Shown: piece by piece, positions 6,436-9,585 of the stretch | Position numbering within the stretch: the stretch's first letter is position 1 | How the letters are laid out: each line of letters starts with the position of its first letter | Assembly (NCBI GenBank): GCA_015663855.1 | Contig: DQRJ01000060.1 | Span: forward strand, 1-9,585 | DNA from: Flavobacteriales bacterium | GTDB taxonomy: Bacteria; Bacteroidota; Bacteroidia; Flavobacteriales_D; Sanyastnellaceae | Direction: 5' to 3' | DNA length: 9,585 nt | Made by a program: the position numbers and the translations under genes | Notes under the pieces: generated by a model | What the model saw: the letters and a program-made list of their open reading frames with translations, nothing else | Database searches by the model: none | What the model was told of the DNA's origin: nothing

Positions 6436-7968
6436 ATGAGCCAAGAAGACGGACTGAAGAAAATTATTAGCCACGCTAAAGAATATGGTTTTGTGTTTCC
6501 TAGTAGCGAAATTTATGATGGGTTAAGTGCCGCATACGACTATGGGCAACTGGGGAGTGAGCTGAAAAACAACATCAAGAACTATTGGTGGACCTCCATG
6601 GTCCGTATGAATTCTAACATCGTGGGGATTGATGCCGCAATCTTTATGCACCCTACTACATGGAAGGCTTCTGGTCACGTAGATGCTTTCAACGATCCAT
6701 TAATCGACAATAAGGATAGCAATAAGCGCTACCGCGCTGACGTTTTAATAGAAGATCACATTGCGAAAATCGAGAAGAAGATCGATAAAGACGTCGCTAA
6801 AGGATTTAAGCGATTCGGAGATGATTTTAACGAAGCAGAATTCCGCTCTACTAATCCTAATGTGCTTCGTCGTCAAACAACGATAGACGAAATCAATCTA
6901 AAATTCAAGGACGCAATGAACGCTGACGATCTTGCGGCGGTAAAGGCGTTGATCGAAGAATTGGGGATAGTTTGTCCTATTAGCGGATCTAAAAACTGGA
7001 CGGACGTAAGGCAGTTCAACCTGATGTTCAGCACAGAATTAGGAGCCGTTAGTGGAGACTCGGGTATAATCTACCTCAGACCGGAGACCGCGCAGGGGAT
7101 CTTCGTGAACTACTTGAACGTGCAGAAGAGCGGGCGCATGAAAATTCCATTCGGAATAGCCCAAATCGGTAAGGCTTTCAGAAATGAAATCATCGCACGC
7201 CAGTTCATTTTCAGAATGAGAGAGTTCGAACAAATGGAGATGCAATTCTTCATTAAGCCGGGCACACAGTCGGAATGGTATGAGTATTGGAAGGAGGAGC
7301 GAAAAAAATGGCATGCCGCTTTAGGACTGGGAGACGAAAATTACCGTTTCCACGACCACATTAAACTCGCTCACTACGCTGATGCCGCTTGCGACATCGA
7401 GTTCAACTTCCCTATGGGCTTCAAAGAGCTCGAGGGAATTCACTCTCGTACAGACTTCGATCTTAAGAGTCATGAGGAATTCAGCGGGAAAAAGCTACGT
7501 TACTTCGACCCTGAGTCTAAGGAAAGCTATGTGCCGTATGTAGTGGAGACATCGATAGGGTTAGACAGAATGTTCCTTGCGGTTTTAAGCAATTCATACA
7601 CTGAAGAGACCTTAGAGGGTGGTAACGAAAGAACGGTTCTTCGCATCCCTCCTGCTCTTGCGCCTGTGAAAGTTGCTATTTTACCTCTTATCAAAAAAGA
7701 CGGTCTACCTGAAAAAGCTAGAGAAGTTCTGAGTTCTTTGAGACTGAAATACAACGTTCAATTCGATGAAAAAGACGCTATCGGACGTCGTTACCGTCGC
7801 CAAGACGCTATCGGAACGCCACTTTGTGTTACTATCGATCACGACACATTAAATGACGATGCGGTTACTGTCCGCGAAAGAGATGGGATGACTCAAGAGC
7901 GCATTGCAATTGTAGACCTTCCTGCATACGTTGAAGCTCGAGTGGGATTACAAACGCTTTTCTCTTGA
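6436..7968 (+). CDS. glyS: Glycyl-tRNA synthetase (homodimeric, class II)
   Basis: Charges tRNA-Gly with glycine in the cytoplasm. 510 residues, the normal length for the single-chain alpha2 type found in Bacteroidetes, archaea and eukaryotes, as opposed to the two-subunit glyQ/glyS type. Seen: class II motif 1 region AAYDYGQLGSELKNNIKNYW (32-51); CP at 180-181 near the WTDVRQFNLMF segment; LRPETAQGIFVNYLN (214-228); motif 2 with GKAFRNEI (245-252) and REFEQMEMQFF (262-272); GIHSRTDFDL (334-343); motif 3 ETSIGLDR (371-378), whose Arg binds ATP; and an anticodon-binding domain from about 405 (PPALAPVKVAILPL) to 505. The ATG at 6436 sits 43 nt after a -7 promoter element, with only weak purine-rich sequence (AGAAAGA) before it, as is usual in this phylum. 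The gene is divergent from the secretion operon and its stop overlaps the pgk start. Some genomes call this form glyQS or glyS; the function is secure. Confidence 0.97.
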   Translation: MSQEDGLKKIISHAKEYGFVFPSSEIYDGLSAAYDYGQLGSELKNNIKNYWWTSMVRMNSNIVGIDAAIFMHPTTWKASGHVDAFNDPLIDNKDSNKRYRADVLIEDHIAKIEKKIDKDVAKGFKRFGDDFNEAEFRSTNPNVLRRQTTIDEINLKFKDAMNADDLAAVKALIEELGIVCPISGSKNWTDVRQFNLMFSTELGAVSGDSGIIYLRPETAQGIFVNYLNVQKSGRMKIPFGIAQIGKAFRNEIIARQFIFRMREFEQMEMQFFIKPGTQSEWYEYWKEERKKWHAALGLGDENYRFHDHIKLAHYADAACDIEFNFPMGFKELEGIHSRTDFDLKSHEEFSGKKLRYFDPESKESYVPYVVETSIGLDRMFLAVLSNSYTEETLEGGNERTVLRIPPALAPVKVAILPLIKKDGLPEKAREVLSSLRLKYNVQFDEKDAIGRRYRRQDAIGTPLCVTIDHDTLNDDAVTVRERDGMTQERIAIVDLPAYVEARVGLQTLFS

Positions 7969-9149
7969 ACGTCTCAGACCTAAATGTAAAAGGTAGGAGG
8001 GTGCTAGTAAGAGTGGATTTCAACGTCCCTCTTGACAATTCTCTAAACGTAACTGACGACACTCGAATTCGCCGTGCAATACCTACCATAAAAACCATAT
8101 TAAAAGCTGGCGGCTCTGTAGTTTTGATGAGTCATCTCGGTAGGCCTAAAGATGGATACTCCGACAAGCTAAGCTTGAAGAATATCATCCCTTGCCTAGA
8201 GAATTTGCTAGGTCTCCCTGTACTTTTTGCTTCGAACTGTGTGGGTGATGATGCCCTTGACATAACCCAAACCCTAAAGCCCGGACAGGTCGCTCTATTA
8301 GAGAACCTACGCTTCCACGATGAGGAAAAAGAGGGTGACGAGTTTTTTGCGGGACAGCTCGCAGAAAATGGTGACCTATACGTAAATGACGCTTTCGGAA
8401 CGGCGCATAGATCTCACGCATCTACGGCCATAATAGCTCGATTCTTCCCAGAAGACAGCGCTTTTGGAGAATTAATGGCGGCCGAAATAACAGCGCTCAG
8501 CCGTGTTATGACTGACCCCGCTAGTCCGCTCCTTGCAATCATTGGCGGTGCGAAGGTGAGTAGTAAACTTGCCATTCTCGAGAACCTCGTTGAAAAGGTC
8601 GACCGTCTTATTATCGGTGGAGGAATGGCCTACACGTTCGTACTTGCTATGGGCGGACGAGTCGGTGCTAGTCTCATCGAACAGGAAATGGTCGATCGCG
8701 CCCGTGCTATTCTCGAAAAAGCAACCTCGTGCGGGACATCCATACACCTTCCCGTCGATTCCATCTGCGCAGACAACTTCTCTGCCGACGCTTCAACGGA
8801 AATATGCTCGACCGATTCTATTCGCGATGGGTGGATGGGGCTCGATATCGGTCCTGAATCATGTGCGGAATTTGCAGAAGTCGTTAAATCGAGCAAAACC
8901 ATTCTATGGAACGGCCCCATGGGGGTTTTCGAATTTGAAGCATTCGCAAAAGGAACGTTTGTAGTTGCAAATGCCTTGAAAGATGCAACTGAAGGAGGCG
9001 CATACACTCTCGTGGGTGGCGGAGATTCCGTTGCGGCAATAAATGCCGCGAATCTTTCCGATGACGTAAGCTATGTAAGTACCGGAGGTGGTGCGATGTT
9101 AGAGTACCTCGAGGGAAAAGTGCTGCCTGGAATCGCAGCTCTCAGTTGA
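7965..9149 (+). CDS. pgk: Phosphoglycerate kinase, TTG start
   Basis: Transfers phosphate from 1,3-bisphosphoglycerate to ADP in glycolysis (reversible in gluconeogenesis). 394 residues, full family length. Seen: RVDFNVPLD (16-24); DTRIRR (32-37) with the substrate-binding Arg34; SHLGRPK (56-62); ENLRF (113-117); NDAFGTAHRSHAS (141-153); GGAKVSSK (194-201); GWMGLDIGPES (289-299); WNGPMGVFE (315-323); GGGDS (351-355) and STGGGA (372-377), covering both the phosphoglycerate and nucleotide sites. The start is TTG: an in-frame TGA lies at 7932-7934, no ATG occurs between it and the conserved N-terminus, and the first in-frame ATG is inside the protein at Met55. The TTG overlaps the glyS TGA (TTGA), so translation is probably coupled. 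The gene ends 1 nt before the stop codon of the convergent Lrp-family gene. No catalytic residue appears lost. Confidence 0.97.
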   Translation: MNVSDLNVKGRRVLVRVDFNVPLDNSLNVTDDTRIRRAIPTIKTILKAGGSVVLMSHLGRPKDGYSDKLSLKNIIPCLENLLGLPVLFASNCVGDDALDITQTLKPGQVALLENLRFHDEEKEGDEFFAGQLAENGDLYVNDAFGTAHRSHASTAIIARFFPEDSAFGELMAAEITALSRVMTDPASPLLAIIGGAKVSSKLAILENLVEKVDRLIIGGGMAYTFVLAMGGRVGASLIEQEMVDRARAILEKATSCGTSIHLPVDSICADNFSADASTEICSTDSIRDGWMGLDIGPESCAEFAEVVKSSKTILWNGPMGVFEFEAFAKGTFVVANALKDATEGGAYTLVGGGDSVAAINAANLSDDVSYVSTGGGAMLEYLEGKVLPGIAALS

Positions 9150-9150
9150 T

Positions 9151-9585
9151 TTAAATTATATCGTTCATTACGAACATGCTCTTTACTTGGGCTATGTTGT
9201 CCATAGCGGCAAGTTTACGGGTTATGAATTTATGGTAGTGGTCCATATCGGGAACGTGCACTTCGAGCATGTAATCTGACGAGCCCGTTAGGTGATAGCA
9301 CGCTTTCACCTCCCTAAAGCCGCCAATATCTTGTTCGAACTCTTCGAGGGCGGCGCGCTCATGAAGCTTAAGGTTGACATTACAAAAGGCCTTTATTTCA
9401 AGCCCCATCTTTTTTCTATCAAGCTTTACGGTATAGCCTTGGATTACTCCATCGCTTTCAAGACGTTTTACCCGTGCAAAGACAGCGCTACGACTTAATC
9501 CGGTAAGATCGCTGAGATCTTGCATGCTAGATCGTCCGTCAAAGGCGAGATGTTCGACAATTGTGCGGTCTAAAGCGTCAATGAG
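9151..9585 (-). CDS. Lrp/AsnC family transcriptional regulator, N-terminus beyond window edge
   Basis: DNA-binding regulator of the feast/famine type, usually responding to amino acids. 144 codons are open up to the window edge and match the family from just inside its N-terminus: LIDALDRTIVEHLAFDGRSS reads like the usual LDxxDrxIlxxLxxDgRxS opening, so the ATG at 9525 is internal and the real start lies a few codons past 9585. Seen, numbering from the edge: winged helix-turn-helix at about 22-50 (LTGLSRSAVFARVKRLE, then GVIQGY); and a RAM/effector domain from about 62 to 140, with the conserved glycine and aspartate region LTGSSDYMLEV (99-109), followed by the C-terminal helix and strand. 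It ends MNDII. Convergent with pgk, 1 nt between stops. Targets cannot be deduced from the window; local control of glyS-pgk is possible but unsupported. Confidence 0.92.
   Translation of the reverse strand, partial: LIDALDRTIVEHLAFDGRSSMQDLSDLTGLSRSAVFARVKRLESDGVIQGYTVKLDRKKMGLEIKAFCNVNLKLHERAALEEFEQDIGGFREVKACYHLTGSSDYMLEVHVPDMDHYHKFITRKLAAMDNIAQVKSMFVMNDII

Noticed and set aside
8569..9007. Open frames of 125-131 codons on both strands within pgk
   Set aside because: They lie inside the confident pgk coding region in other frames; products look random and carry no family motif.
9122..9139. Possible terminator hairpin at the end of pgk (GCTGC...GCAGC, 8-nt loop)
   Set aside because: The stem is only 5 bp, lies in coding sequence and is not followed by a T-run, so it does not look like an intrinsic terminator.
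9151..9525. Lrp-family gene starting at the ATG at 9525
   Set aside because: The frame stays open to 9585 and the 20 codons upstream match the conserved family N-terminus, so the ATG at 9525 is internal and the gene is cut by the window edge.

Overview
The window comes from a Bacteroidota genome, most likely a (marine) Flavobacteriales member. The evidence is a PorP/SprF family protein, a gliding-motility/type IX secretion (T9SS) type B sorting domain, a PorE-like OmpA lipoprotein, a single-chain glycyl-tRNA synthetase of the Bacteroidetes type, and a TAnnTTTG-type -7 promoter element. Finer placement (Cryomorphaceae/Schleiferiaceae/Crocinitomicaceae-like) is only a guess from the style of the Cys-rich and HYR-like repeats.

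Layout. The minus strand from about 6329 down to the left edge holds one tight gene string, transcribed right to left: (1) a 742-residue secreted repeat protein with about seven HYR-like modules and a C-terminal T9SS type B sorting domain; (2) a PorP/SprF-type outer-membrane protein, overlapping by 4 nt (ATGA); (3) an 804-residue PorE-like lipoprotein overlapping by 1 nt (TAATG), with TPR, PD40 propeller, Cys-rich, OmpA-like and LysM regions; (4) after a 27-nt gap, gpsA (glycerol-3-phosphate dehydrogenase), which runs off the left edge. A 97-100 bp divergent intergenic region follows. It carries a perfect -7 element and a 12-bp GC-rich palindrome in front of the plus-strand pair glyS-pgk, which overlap by 4 nt (TTGA), pgk starting at TTG. 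On the right, an Lrp/AsnC-family regulator on the minus strand converges on pgk with a single base between the two stop codons; its N-terminus lies past the right edge.

How the genes fit together. Genes 1-3 look like a self-contained surface module: an exported T9SS substrate, its likely outer-membrane partner, and a periplasmic lipoprotein able to hold peptidoglycan through two different modules. The other genes (gpsA, glyS, pgk, lrp) are housekeeping or regulatory. No mobile element, CRISPR array, tRNA or rRNA was seen. The most notable parts are the compact substrate/PorP/PorE-like operon and the domain architecture of the 804-residue lipoprotein. These extend known T9SS themes and are not a wholly new system.
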